Assembly: GCA_942493375.1 (NCBI GenBank)
Contig: OW818698.1
Coordinates: forward strand, 7,316,001-7,380,000
DNA from: G942493375 sp942493375
GTDB taxonomy: Bacteria > Armatimonadota > UBA5829
DNA length: 64,000 bases
Direction of reading: 5' to 3'
Under the pieces are notes generated by a model. It was not told where the DNA came from and did no database searches. It saw only the letters and a list, made by a program, of their open reading frames with translations. Within the stretch, counting starts at the first letter, position 1. Each line of letters starts with the position of its first letter. Positions 17,820 through 26,622 of this stretch are shown in pieces. A program made the position numbers and the translations under genes.

Positions 17820-20088
17820 ATTTCTTTACAAAGTAGACTCTGTCTATTGTTACTGATTCTACCTGTTTTGCATCACCAGGAGGAGCGAAGTAGACGTACA
17901 TTCCGCCTTCCAGCGCTACATCTCCCAGGTAGTATTCGTGGTAGTTATCGTCCGGGATTTTGTCTGCAGTCACATCTATACCGGCTACATTTCCCCTTTT
18001 GGCATTATCATAGATTCCGAAGACAAATGCCGGACCGGTTTGAGCCTTTCTCTTTACTTTGACCGATGCATATACAGATACCAATGGACTAATAATATCG
18101 GTGCCATTGAGTGAGATTTGTACAGCCCATTCGTTGGTGCTGCCTATCATTGAAACTGCTATTCCGTTGGATGCCTGCTCATCGTTGATAATGTTTGCCA
18201 GGCTGCCTTCGCCGGCTAAAGATAATCGATCTTCCTGGAAGTCTATCCAGTCTTTTTTGTCCAGAGATGCGCATCTTGCAGGGGGATCTGGTCTATGGAC
18301 TGTCGATGGTGATGTTGCCAGTGACTTCAGAGAATCCCTGTATATATCGCTCATCGGAGAGCCTTCACCGATGTATATATTGCCGGTCTCATCGGATAGC
18401 TTCAGATAGTCATCTGCAATATTCTGCCAGTCGATATCCGGGACAGAGGAGTTCTCTATCGCGAACTGCCTGGTTGTTAAGATCAGCAGGTGCTGGAGGG
18501 CTAGTCTTTGGACCTTTACTCTTTTGAGGAGTTCCGGATTGTCTTTAACTGCGTTTTCAGCATTTATGAATGCTTTGTTGGCAGCATCGAGAGCTTCGGA
18601 TGTATAGAATGATGGTCTTCCTCTGAAACAACCCAGATATGGGTTCTGCTCAGCTACGACTTTCTCCATTACATCCATATATTCTGCTATATAAGGAGCT
18701 GCAGCGCCATAGTAACCTTTTAGGAACTCAGCAATCAACAGGCGTTCATCAAGTCTTGGGTCCCACATCAGCTTGCTGAGAACCCAAACCTTAAGCGGTT
18801 CCAGTGCGGGATCGGGATTATATCCATCTCCCTGTTCGAACATTCCTACTACATTGCTGTTCTTGAATGTGCGTAGATTTTTACCCAGCACCTGGAAGTT
18901 AGGGTGGGGGATTAGTAGATTGGCGAAGTTGACTACATAGTCCCAGATATATAGACGCTTGGAAATTCTTTTCCAGTTCTGAAGGTCCTCGTAGAAAGAG
19001 CTGTTACTGGGGGCTGTAAGAGGATGTGCGAAGTCGCATTCGATGGTGCACAAGCGGACAACTACATTATCACGCGGCTTAGCGTTGGTCGGTGCTTTAC
19101 GGGTGTATTGATATGCAAGGGTCTCCATCAGGAAGTCCGGATACTGCTTTTCGATCTCTTCAGCGACTGAGTTGACGAATGTGATCAATGCGCCGGACTG
19201 TGAACCTGTTTTTGCAACCAGAGCCTTGCAGTTAGCGCACTCACAGGCTCCACCCCAGTCGTTTTGGGCAATGGATATCATACCTGCTTCGGGGTCTTTG
19301 GCAATCCATTTGAGGGCCTCTTTGACGAACTCGTCTTTCATATCCTTGTTGGTCAGACAGAGCTGAAAATTGCCGTTCATGCGTGTGCCGTTGATCTCGC
19401 TGTACCATTCAGGATGCTCTTTGAAATACTTCTCTGGCGGAAGAAGTTGATAAAAAGTATGGCACCAGCCAAGGATAGTGTAGTGCCCTCCCATATCCGG
19501 CGTAATAGCCTGGAAGTTGCCGTTGAGTCTCATTCTGGCTGCATAAACTGCGTTATTAGTTCCGGTTACCCTTTTATAAAGTGTCTCCCGGTAAAGGAAC
19601 GGCGGAGTGTAGGTTGTATTGAGAGAACCGATGTCGAGCGTATTCCTTTTAGTAACGCTCTCAGCCTCAGCAGTCCACCACCGGACCCCGAGCTGGTCTT
19701 CCAGAAAAGTATATACAGCATACATACTACCCCGAGGCCTGTCCCCAGCCAGCACCAGGTCTTTTCCAATGGTCTTGATGACAATCCCATCCCTACGCAG
19801 CTTCGACCAGTTGAAACCCTTGAGGAGTTTCTTAACGGCAGCAGTCTGGCCAACGTAAATACGGGAGCCAGCTTTAGGTGTAGTGTCTGATGTTTTGAAT
19901 GTTGCGCCGGTTGTCTTCAGTAAGTAGCTGGCGAGTTCGGAAGCAGCATAGCGTTCGGGTTTGGTTGCATCAGGCCCGAGGACTATGGTTGCTTTGGCTT
20001 TACCGTTTGTTGCCAGGGTTATTGACTGGGCTGGTATGCCGATTAATATTGCTATTAGGCATGCGAATATCAGTGCTGAGATTTTCAT
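17818..20088 (-). CDS. secreted DUF4838 protein (copy D)
   Basis: The 756-aa product has a signal peptide (MKISALIFACLIAILIGIPA, cut near AQS). The GH67-N-like domain (GSMYAVYTFLEDQLGVRWW near 121), the DUF4838 core with CxCxxC (GACECANC near 282) and the C-terminal beta-sandwich match copies A and B in order and length. I chose ATG 20088 over an in-frame start 29 codons upstream because it begins the signal peptide and has AAGGAG upstream. The gene follows a BNR-like secreted protein on the same strand. The TAG stop is part of a palindromic element. Confidence 0.85.
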   Translation of the reverse strand: MKISALIFACLIAILIGIPAQSITLATNGKAKATIVLGPDATKPERYAASELASYLLKTTGATFKTSDTTPKAGSRIYVGQTAAVKKLLKGFNWSKLRRDGIVIKTIGKDLVLAGDRPRGSMYAVYTFLEDQLGVRWWTAEAESVTKRNTLDIGSLNTTYTPPFLYRETLYKRVTGTNNAVYAARMRLNGNFQAITPDMGGHYTILGWCHTFYQLLPPEKYFKEHPEWYSEINGTRMNGNFQLCLTNKDMKDEFVKEALKWIAKDPEAGMISIAQNDWGGACECANCKALVAKTGSQSGALITFVNSVAEEIEKQYPDFLMETLAYQYTRKAPTNAKPRDNVVVRLCTIECDFAHPLTAPSNSSFYEDLQNWKRISKRLYIWDYVVNFANLLIPHPNFQVLGKNLRTFKNSNVVGMFEQGDGYNPDPALEPLKVWVLSKLMWDPRLDERLLIAEFLKGYYGAAAPYIAEYMDVMEKVVAEQNPYLGCFRGRPSFYTSEALDAANKAFINAENAVKDNPELLKRVKVQRLALQHLLILTTRQFAIENSSVPDIDWQNIADDYLKLSDETGNIYIGEGSPMSDIYRDSLKSLATSPSTVHRPDPPARCASLDKKDWIDFQEDRLSLAGEGSLANIINDEQASNGIAVSMIGSTNEWAVQISLNGTDIISPLVSVYASVKVKRKAQTGPAFVFGIYDNAKRGNVAGIDVTADKIPDDNYHEYYLGDVALEGGMYVYFAPPGDAKQVESVTIDRVYFVKK

Positions 20089-20113
20089 AATGGGTGGTCT
20101 CCTTGTGATTGAA

Positions 20114-21526
20114 TTATTCATATATATGTATCTTAGCATACCTGAGCTCATTCCCGGTGTCCAGGCAGTTTCCAAACAACTCTATATAGTCTGATGGTGT
20201 CGAACCGCTTCTGGGGCTGGTGGTGAAGTATGTTGAGCCGAAAGTGTGTTTCAGGTCAAGGTTCGTGGGTTTGCTGACTGTCAGGTTTGAGTATATTTCT
20301 TTGATCCTGTTTTTTGTGCTGGCTTTGCCGTCGGGTGCTATTACTGTTGCGGTGTATACTGCAAAAAGCCTGCCTTTTGGAGTTATGTGGAAGCGTCCCC
20401 AGGTTGGGCTTTCGTCGGACTCGATTCCTTCTCCGCCTTTGGAGATATCGAATGTTGAAATGATTGTGCCTTTGCGGAGGACTGCGCATTTCAGGGTGTT
20501 GGTCATTTTGATGCCTGGGAAGAATTTGTCTCTGAGTCTGTAGTCCGTGCTGGTTTCTTGCCAGAGGAGGTAGATGTCTCCATTGGAAGCACGGTGGATG
20601 TCCATCGCATAGGCATTGCCTGCGGTTTTGTCCAGGTTGGTGAGTTCTATCCATTTTGAGAATGGTTTCTTGGTTATGTCGGTAGTATAGCAATAAAAAA
20701 GACGTCGGAAGACATAGTCCCATTTGGATTTACTCAGCTCGAACTTTGCATCACGCCACTCCTGGATCGGTTCCTCTATATCTACGGTCCCGAAGAAGTG
20801 AACTGCTCTATCTTTCAGCAAAACAGGAGAATAGCAGAGTCTCAACGGTTCGGGCTTGGGATATTCAGTTCCCATCGGGAACATCAACTCTCCCTGCTTT
20901 GCCCATTTGCCTTTGCGGTCATAGAATGTCCAATATGTGCGGTCGTAAGCAATATTCCAGGAGAGGAAGAACTCTTTGTTTTTTGAGTCTGAAGCAAAGC
21001 ATCTGTATGTGTGTCCGTGGAATGCAATACCAGTGTTCCATACAGGAGTGAGTTTCTGAGATGGAGTTGTGGGGTTCTTTGGGTCAAAAGCCAGAACAGT
21101 AGGATGTGCGACTCCATCATAATCCGTAGGTCCGGCATCGTTCGGGTTGTTGGATATAAGAAGTTTGTCTTTGGATAGGACAACTATAGGAGATGGTTCG
21201 CGGGTGTTGCCTGGATCGGTATAGATCAGCTGCCAGCCTTTGTCTGTTCTTTCGTAGAGGGTTGGTCTTACGCAATTCATGCCTGTTACACCAGAAACCG
21301 GGACCTGTCCGGAAGCGAAAAGTCTATCACCCATTCTGACCATAACTGCTGAACCAAAACACCAAGTCGGCCCGGCACCGGTGGGAGCATATTGGTATGT
21401 GAAGACGGATTCCTCTGATTCTGTTTTTAGCGATATCGATTTGGCGGATGGTCTACCCTGAGCATAAGTATTTGTTAATATGGCCAGGTTGATAATTGTG
21501 ATCAGAACTACGAATCTTAACATCAT
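20114..21526 (-). CDS. secreted BNR/sialidase-like beta-propeller protein
   Basis: The 470-aa protein has a signal peptide (residues 1-22, ending NTYAQ) and a propeller-like series of strands. Examples are EFFLSWNIAYDRTYWTFYD, DIYLLWQETSTDYR and SPTWGRFHITPKGRLFAVY, with Asp/Trp pairs similar to BNR-repeat proteins. Clear sialidase catalytic residues (Arg triad, Tyr/Glu pair) are not obvious, so I do not call it a sialidase. ATG 21526 is six nt from AGGAG; the ATG two codons upstream is too close to it. It is co-directional with DUF4838 copy D, 25 bp away, so probably in one operon. Confidence 0.6.
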   Translation of the reverse strand: MMLRFVVLITIINLAILTNTYAQGRPSAKSISLKTESEESVFTYQYAPTGAGPTWCFGSAVMVRMGDRLFASGQVPVSGVTGMNCVRPTLYERTDKGWQLIYTDPGNTREPSPIVVLSKDKLLISNNPNDAGPTDYDGVAHPTVLAFDPKNPTTPSQKLTPVWNTGIAFHGHTYRCFASDSKNKEFFLSWNIAYDRTYWTFYDRKGKWAKQGELMFPMGTEYPKPEPLRLCYSPVLLKDRAVHFFGTVDIEEPIQEWRDAKFELSKSKWDYVFRRLFYCYTTDITKKPFSKWIELTNLDKTAGNAYAMDIHRASNGDIYLLWQETSTDYRLRDKFFPGIKMTNTLKCAVLRKGTIISTFDISKGGEGIESDESPTWGRFHITPKGRLFAVYTATVIAPDGKASTKNRIKEIYSNLTVSKPTNLDLKHTFGSTYFTTSPRSGSTPSDYIELFGNCLDTGNELRYAKIHIYE

Positions 21527-21610
21527 CACCATCTCCTGCGTAATTGCTTAGCTGAGAATACCACCGTGGTCACTTGTAGTCAATTATTTTGGGTGTTGTT
21601 GATATAATCA

Positions 21611-21642
21611 TCCGCAGATTTCGCAGATTTACGCAGATTTTC
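21611..21642. repeat. 32-bp dispersed repeat, copy 1 (CGCAGATTT units)
   Basis: A 32-bp sequence built of roughly 10-bp CGCAGATTT units is identical to 48198-48229. Both copies lie in intergenic DNA. Confidence 0.8.
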
Positions 21643-21662
21643 GGGAATCAGAAATGAAATAG

Positions 21663-21694
21663 GAAACGGGTAACCCCGGATAGTCACCCGTTTC
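21663..21694. terminator. hairpin after the aminotransferase gene
   Basis: GAAACGGGT at 21663-21671 pairs with ACCCGTTTC at 21686-21694. It lies 9 bp past the stop of the minus-strand gene at 21703 and is flanked by T-rich DNA on the plus side. Confidence 0.6.
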
Positions 21695-21702
21695 TTTTTG
21701 TT

Positions 21703-22875
21703 CTACAGTTTTGCGCCGGCTGCGCGGCAGTTTTCTATTATGGTGTTGATGGTTTCATCGTTCCAGTCAAGACTTACTCCTGTGAAGACTGTTCTGCTCA
21801 GGATGTCCAGAGTGGTTGCGCACATGTCCTTCGAATAGTTGGCATTTAAAGGCTTGTTCTGTTCGAAGTTGAATGGGTTCATTGCCGGATGGTGTCCGAT
21901 TCTCTTCTCCATTATCGGTTCCCAGTTGGCATAGACATGCTTACCGCTGTTGATCGGAATGAATCCGCCAACACCTTCCGATGCTGCGAAAGCCTGTGCT
22001 GTTTCGGCATCTTTGAATGTAAACCCAATGGTTGTCCCGCAGTCGCCTTCAGCATCGTTGGTTTTCATTATAGTGATACCAGGCTGGCCAGTGAGGGCAT
22101 TTACGATCTTCTTCTTAGCAGCACGCAGGTCGTCCAGGATACCATCAAGTCTGGTTAGCTGGATCCTGAGTATTGCTCCGGTGATTTCGCTGACTCTGTA
22201 CTGCTGGGCAGCGAAGACCGGTATGGAGAGTTCGCCAGCATATGGACGGAAGGAAGCGCCGCCGTCATGGTAGACCAGGGCTCTTTCGTAGACAGTGACG
22301 TCATCAGTGACAACCATTCCGCCTTCTCCGGCAGTCAGGATCTTGTAGTCGTTGAAACTGTATGCACCTGCATCTCCCCAGGTCCCGACTCTCTTGCCCT
22401 TGTAGCTACCACCATCAGCCTGGCAGCAGTCTTCAAGGACTTTGATACCATGCTTAGCAGCAATAGCAGTTATCTGCTGCATATCGCAGGGGAAACCGTT
22501 AATGTGGACAGGGATAACGGCTTTGGTGTATTTGGAGATCTTGCGCTCGAAGTCAGCGGGATCCATCGTCATGCTTTCATCGATGTCAGCAACAACAGGA
22601 ATAGCACCGACGGCGCAGACTGCCAGAGCTGTCGCCATGAATGTGTATCCCGGCACTACGACTTCATCTCCGGGCCCAATTCCAAGCCCGGCAAGCGCGC
22701 AGATTAATGCACTGGTCCCACCGGATACACACAGAGCATACTTTGCTCCGATCTTCTCTCCCCATTCTTTTTCGAATCTTTCAACTTCGCGGTTGCCATC
22801 GTTTACACGGAAGAGCACACGCCCCTCAATGACTTTTGCAATTTCATCAACTTCTTCTTTACCGATACGATACAT
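21703..22875 (-). CDS. DegT/DnrJ/EryC1/StrS-family PLP aminotransferase
   Basis: The 390-aa cytoplasmic protein is a fold-type I PLP enzyme of the sugar aminotransferase family. It shows SGGTSALICAL near 51-61 (cofactor phosphate), PGYTFMATA near 75, VLEDCCQA near 146-153 (Asp to pyridine N), and SFNDYKILTAGEGG with Schiff-base Lys178. The family transfers amino groups to keto-sugars for polysaccharide, cell-wall or antibiotic sugars; some members are dehydratases, but Lys is present here. ATG 22875 follows AAAGGGG; an ATG 11 codons upstream lacks a Shine-Dalgarno. It is divergent from the AraC gene at 23112, with a heptamer-repeat block between. Confidence 0.9.
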   Translation of the reverse strand: MYRIGKEEVDEIAKVIEGRVLFRVNDGNREVERFEKEWGEKIGAKYALCVSGGTSALICALAGLGIGPGDEVVVPGYTFMATALAVCAVGAIPVVADIDESMTMDPADFERKISKYTKAVIPVHINGFPCDMQQITAIAAKHGIKVLEDCCQADGGSYKGKRVGTWGDAGAYSFNDYKILTAGEGGMVVTDDVTVYERALVYHDGGASFRPYAGELSIPVFAAQQYRVSEITGAILRIQLTRLDGILDDLRAAKKKIVNALTGQPGITIMKTNDAEGDCGTTIGFTFKDAETAQAFAASEGVGGFIPINSGKHVYANWEPIMEKRIGHHPAMNPFNFEQNKPLNANYSKDMCATTLDILSRTVFTGVSLDWNDETINTIIENCRAAGAKL

Positions 22876-22913
22876 AGTTGTACACCCCTTTGGTTTATTA
22901 GGAGACATTATGG

Positions 22914-23042
<129 letters not shown>

Positions 23043-23111
23043 CTCTAATAGCATATTATCACTGTTAGATAATTTGTGATAGTCGCATATGTTGTTATTT
23101 GTTAGCATTTA

Positions 23112-23987
23112 GTGCTATTGTTTTGTGTGGACAATAAATTCTTTACAAGTGATATGCTGGATGTGCTTACGAATCCCCAGAGATGGCGGATTGTTGGTTC
23201 TTGTCTTCCGACGGATATTGAACCGGTGGATGACTTCCGGCACATGGAGTGGATGCAGACACATGCTGATAGCCACGCGCACAAGGAGTTACTGCTTATA
23301 ATGCGTGGTGAGGTACGTCACGGGTTTATGGGCAAAGTCTATCCGTGTGCTCCTGGTGATGTGCTGCTTTTTGATTCATTTGAAGAGCACGATTCCTATT
23401 ATCCGGAATGGACCGGGGAGGATAGCGATATCAGTCACTTATGGTTCTATGTGACCCAGAACGGGATCCGGTTCCATGAGGCTTCATCGACACATGGGAT
23501 ACTCGATCTGGACAAAACCGGCGGCTGGTTGACTATGACTGAAGAGCTGACAGTGCCTCTGCATCACCTGTTCTACGATCCTCAAAAATCAGAAATCCCT
23601 GTGAATGTCAGAAGGTTCCAAGCGTTGAGCGCTATAACATCACTTGTCAGCGCAGCAATTGAACTCGGTTACCAGGACCCGGAAAAGGAGAGCAAAGAGT
23701 CTTTCCAGGAGAGAGTAATATCGACTATCCAGAAGCACATACTTCAATCTGCCGGTAAAGGGATAAGTATGGACGGACTGTCTCTGTTGAGCGGTTACAG
23801 CAAGTTTCATCTTCAACGGTTATTTAAACAATATACAGGGAAGTCAGTCCACCAATACATAGACGAGTGCAGAATAGCCAGGCTAAGGCAGATGGAAAAT
23901 GTAGGCTGCAGAAAGAAAGAGATAGCACAAGCTCTTGGGTTCGAGCACCAGTCATCGTTTGCCAGGTGGGCAAGGGGGAAGGGATAG
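23112..23987 (+). CDS. AraC-family transcriptional regulator with cupin-like sensor
   Basis: The 291-aa protein has an N-terminal cupin-like sugar-sensing domain (about 30-130; HAHKELLLIMRGE, CAPGDVLLFDSFEEHDSYY). A C-terminal AraC DNA-binding domain spans about 195-291, with two helix-turn-helix units: GISMDGLSLLSGYSKFHLQR and CRKKEIAQALGFEHQSSFAR. Such proteins activate sugar-catabolic genes. The start is uncertain: GTG 23112 and ATG 23154 are both possible and neither has a clear ribosome site. Short inverted repeats upstream (TATCAC...GTGATA near 23055-23080; TAGCA...TGCTA near 23104-23118) may be regulatory. The TAG stop is the first triplet of a GCTTCAG repeat. Confidence 0.85.
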   Translation: MLLFCVDNKFFTSDMLDVLTNPQRWRIVGSCLPTDIEPVDDFRHMEWMQTHADSHAHKELLLIMRGEVRHGFMGKVYPCAPGDVLLFDSFEEHDSYYPEWTGEDSDISHLWFYVTQNGIRFHEASSTHGILDLDKTGGWLTMTEELTVPLHHLFYDPQKSEIPVNVRRFQALSAITSLVSAAIELGYQDPEKESKESFQERVISTIQKHILQSAGKGISMDGLSLLSGYSKFHLQRLFKQYTGKSVHQYIDECRIARLRQMENVGCRKKEIAQALGFEHQSSFARWARGKG

Positions 23988-23999
23988 GCTTCAGACTTC

Positions 24000-24030
24000 G
24001 GGCTTCAGGAATGAATTAATCCTGAAGCCC
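24000..24030. terminator. bidirectional terminator hairpin
   Basis: GGGCTTCAGGA (24000-24010) and its complement (24020-24030) form an 11-bp stem with a 9-nt loop, between the convergent AraC and PEP-CTERM genes. A near copy lies at 26577-26608 behind another PEP-CTERM gene. Confidence 0.7.
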
Positions 24031-24044
24031 ATGATTGTTGATTA

Positions 24045-24872
24045 TTACTTGCGAAGGCTTTTGAGTTTGCCTAATCCGACCATCAGCATCGGGATTCCGA
24101 AGCCGAGGAGGGTGGCGGGTTCGGGGACGGCTGAAGCTGAAGCAATTTTCAGAGAAGTGTTATCGAAAGCCAAGGTACTGAACTGATTATAATCAAACCA
24201 GCCGTATCGGTTTCCACCGACACCAGTAATCAAGTCTGCTGGATTGCTGAGTGTCCATGAGTTAACTAAAGAAGCAGCCGAATCATATATGCTCATATCC
24301 ACTGCAAGAACACCAGCATTATCGTAGAAGTGGTGTTCAAAAGTATACCATCCTGTCTTGCTTATTGCTATCGGATCCCGGTCGGGATTTTTTGCATATG
24401 CACTACCAGGCTGGCTATTGAAGCTAGCGCTAAAAACAAAACGGTCGGTATTAGCACCAGGGCCGGTAGCATCGTTGTAGAAACCTCCATTAAATATGAA
24501 ATCACGCAAGAAATTACCGGACGCATTGCTTATAGCAGAATCAAAATCAAAACGCGTATCATTAGCCCAACCACCAGTGACATTCAGATATATATCAATG
24601 GAAGTACTGTATTCCTTGAAAGCTGTAGCAACTCCACCGCCTACGCCATAGTTGTAACCGCCCCATTGGGTGTAATCGCCAGCGCCTGCGGCTGTTACAG
24701 CATGGTAGCTGCCAGAAGCAGATGCAATGCCACCAGTGCCTGATGCAACGCGGGTCGGGGCATCCCAGCCGAATATGTCCGTCTCAAATCCATTTGAGAA
24801 AAGGTCGGCTTGTGCTATTGAGCCGATTGCCAGTAGCGAGAGGATCGCTGTAACCAAACAAAGTTTCTTCAT
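24045..24872 (-). CDS. PEP-CTERM sorting-domain protein 1
   Basis: The 275-aa exported protein has a signal peptide (residues 1-22, ending SIAQA). A jelly-roll-like beta region of about 220 residues follows, then a PEP-CTERM tail: AVPEPATLLGFGIPMLMV, then GLGKLKSLRK. Such tails are recognised by an exosortase and the protein is then displayed at the surface or in exopolysaccharide. ATG 24872 follows GAAGGAG. Two more genes with nearly the same tail lie upstream at 25078 and 26623. The C-terminal DNA is much more alike among the three than the body. No exosortase is in the window; partner and ligand are unknown. Confidence 0.85.
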   Translation of the reverse strand: MKKLCLVTAILSLLAIGSIAQADLFSNGFETDIFGWDAPTRVASGTGGIASASGSYHAVTAAGAGDYTQWGGYNYGVGGGVATAFKEYSTSIDIYLNVTGGWANDTRFDFDSAISNASGNFLRDFIFNGGFYNDATGPGANTDRFVFSASFNSQPGSAYAKNPDRDPIAISKTGWYTFEHHFYDNAGVLAVDMSIYDSAASLVNSWTLSNPADLITGVGGNRYGWFDYNQFSTLAFDNTSLKIASASAVPEPATLLGFGIPMLMVGLGKLKSLRK

Positions 24873-25077
24873 TTCTAGTTTGCTCCTTCGTAATACAGGA
24901 AATACTGATTGACCAATCGTAATTTATGATCAGTCCCATATATATACTTGCAAGATTCGTGCCAATGAATCGTTTCCGTAAGTACAATATATGTTTTGTT
25001 GACAAAAATATATCTGATAGAAGACCCACATCTGCACATGATAATGCGGGGATGTCTAATGAGAACTACGTATGATG

Positions 25078-26052
25078 CTACTTCCGCAGACCTCTGAGTT
25101 TACCTAATCCGACCATCAGCATCGGAATGCCGAAACCGAGGATGGTTGCGGGTTCGGGGACGGCTGCTACAGGACCATTACTAACCTCGATATTGTCAAA
25201 ATAGAAACCGTTGCCCAGTGTCGTTGGTGCAGCAGTTCCTGCAACTCGAAATAGAATTGAGTCTACAGCCTGAAGTCGCGGGTCTGTTGGCACAATTCTC
25301 TCAGCCGCATAATAATAGGACTCCCAAGTGGTTCCAGTATGTGCAAGTGATCCATCCACATAAATTTTGACAAGGTCATTGCCATTAATCTGTCCACCGG
25401 TATTGTTTACACCATCAATGAACATAACATCCATCGCAATTGAGTGCCAACCAGTATAAGACAAACCGGTCGCCACCGTAGTAAATCCATTGGAGGTGTC
25501 GTAGAATAACAGGTCAAACCCGTTCTGCCCGTTATCAGATATATTTAGGTAGCTCATCCGCACGCCTGATTGTTTGGCACTGGGTGAAAGTGTTATTCCC
25601 AGCCCATACTGGGCCACGCCGGTAACAGAGCGGAAATCAAACGAACTGTGAAATAGGTTTGTTGTTGCATTGGCACCGAAGTGTGCTGGGTTGTAAGGGG
25701 TTGTGTGATTGGGCCCGAAGTCATTCCACAGGCTGCTACCCGTTTCGCCAGCGACAGCCTCGGACTGCTGTGAAAACACTTGGTCTGCGTAAGTAGTGCG
25801 GGTGTAAGCATTGGATATCCGCCAGACACTGTTTCCGTTATCATTGACAATCTGTTCGTCAGGTCGCTGCACGCCAGTAATTCCGCTGTTAAAGTCGGTC
25901 TGGTTACCCCAAGCATCCTCGACAGTCCATCCGGACTGACCATTGACACTCACTCCAGTGGTGAATGTTTCAAAGCTACTCATCGCGGCCATCGCTGCAG
26001 CACTCACACCCAGCAGTGCGATAACTGCTACCAACATAATAATTTTCTTCAT
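25078..26052 (-). CDS. PEP-CTERM sorting-domain protein 2
   Basis: The 324-aa protein has a signal peptide (MKKIIMLVAVIALLGVSAAA, cut near AMA). A lectin/jelly-roll-like domain follows (SSFETFTTGVSVNGQSGW, later FYFDNIEVSNG), then the tail VPEPATILGFGIPMLMVGLG with basic end KLRGLRK. ATG 26052 follows AAGGAG at 10-nt spacing; an in-frame start 12 codons upstream lacks one. A promoter (26128-26157) and a CTGGTA-N4-TACCAG palindrome (26206-26221) lie upstream with the same geometry as for PEP-CTERM gene 3. Function unknown. Confidence 0.85.
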   Translation of the reverse strand: MKKIIMLVAVIALLGVSAAAMAAMSSFETFTTGVSVNGQSGWTVEDAWGNQTDFNSGITGVQRPDEQIVNDNGNSVWRISNAYTRTTYADQVFSQQSEAVAGETGSSLWNDFGPNHTTPYNPAHFGANATTNLFHSSFDFRSVTGVAQYGLGITLSPSAKQSGVRMSYLNISDNGQNGFDLLFYDTSNGFTTVATGLSYTGWHSIAMDVMFIDGVNNTGGQINGNDLVKIYVDGSLAHTGTTWESYYYAAERIVPTDPRLQAVDSILFRVAGTAAPTTLGNGFYFDNIEVSNGPVAAVPEPATILGFGIPMLMVGLGKLRGLRK

Positions 26053-26127
26053 TTTCCGTTTTCTCCTTGTGATAATTGCCCGTTGCACATTGCAAGACTT
26101 CTAAGTATCTTTTAGGCCATTAATGTG

Positions 26128-26157
26128 AATATACTCCCTCAAACTTGATATAGTCAA
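26128..26157 (-). promoter_or_regulatory. sigma70-type promoter of PEP-CTERM gene 2
   Basis: On the minus strand, TTGACT is followed after 18 nt by TATATT (17 nt to GTATAT). It lies 75 nt upstream of the ATG at 26052. The sequence around it (TTCTTGACT) resembles that of the promoter at 27574-27602 (TTCTTGACA). Confidence 0.6.
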
Positions 26158-26205
26158 GAAATAATGGGCTAATAATATAAGTATGAGCGTGTTAATAACA
26201 AAATA

Positions 26206-26221
26206 CTGGTAATTGTACCAG
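26206..26221. promoter_or_regulatory. operator-like palindrome, copy 1
   Basis: CTGGTAATTGTACCAG is an inverted repeat of CTGGTA with 4-nt spacer, 48 bp upstream of the -35 box at 26152-26157. The flanks (CAAAA before, AT then A-rich after) are shared with the copy at 27650-27667. The half-site recalls FadR/GntR-type operators, but the regulator is not known. Confidence 0.6.
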
Positions 26222-26570
26222 CATGAAAACATCTACATAAAAGGAATGTGGAATCCATGCCAGAAAACTAAAGTATGGGATCTTAAGATTCATTCTGCAT
26301 TAACACATATCCTCTAATGCAGGTGTCTGAATTATGCGGGGAATTTTGGTCGTGGCGGTTGAATATTCTTCTGAGTAACAACAGTCTTAATATCGCTTGG
26401 TTCGTCTGTTTACGTATGCTTGCATAATATATATTATGTGTCTGTTACTGCAAAGGCGATAGTTATTGTATGAAATCGGATTAGCAAGGACTTGGCTTCA
26501 TTATAAAGAATGCAGGCAATCATTTTTATTAAGACGGAATATGCAGAAGACTGCATTTTGAATGTATGAA
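26222..26570. other. AT-rich intergenic DNA
   Basis: I see no convincing ORF, RNA or repeat here. It separates PEP-CTERM gene 2's control region from the terminator of gene 3. Confidence 0.5.
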
Positions 26571-26576
26571 AGCATC

Positions 26577-26608
26577 GGGCTTCAGGAAGCTAATCAGTCC
26601 TGAAGCCC
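26577..26608. terminator. terminator hairpin of PEP-CTERM gene 3
   Basis: GGGCTTCAGGA (26577-26587) and its complement (26598-26608) form an 11-bp stem with a 10-nt loop, 14 bp past the stop at 26623. The stem is identical to that at 24000-24030. Confidence 0.7.
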
Positions 26609-26622
26609 TTGATAGTTTATTA

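Noticed and set aside
20114..21526. Sialidase
   Set aside because: A propeller-like pattern is visible but I cannot find the Arg triad or the Tyr/Glu pair.
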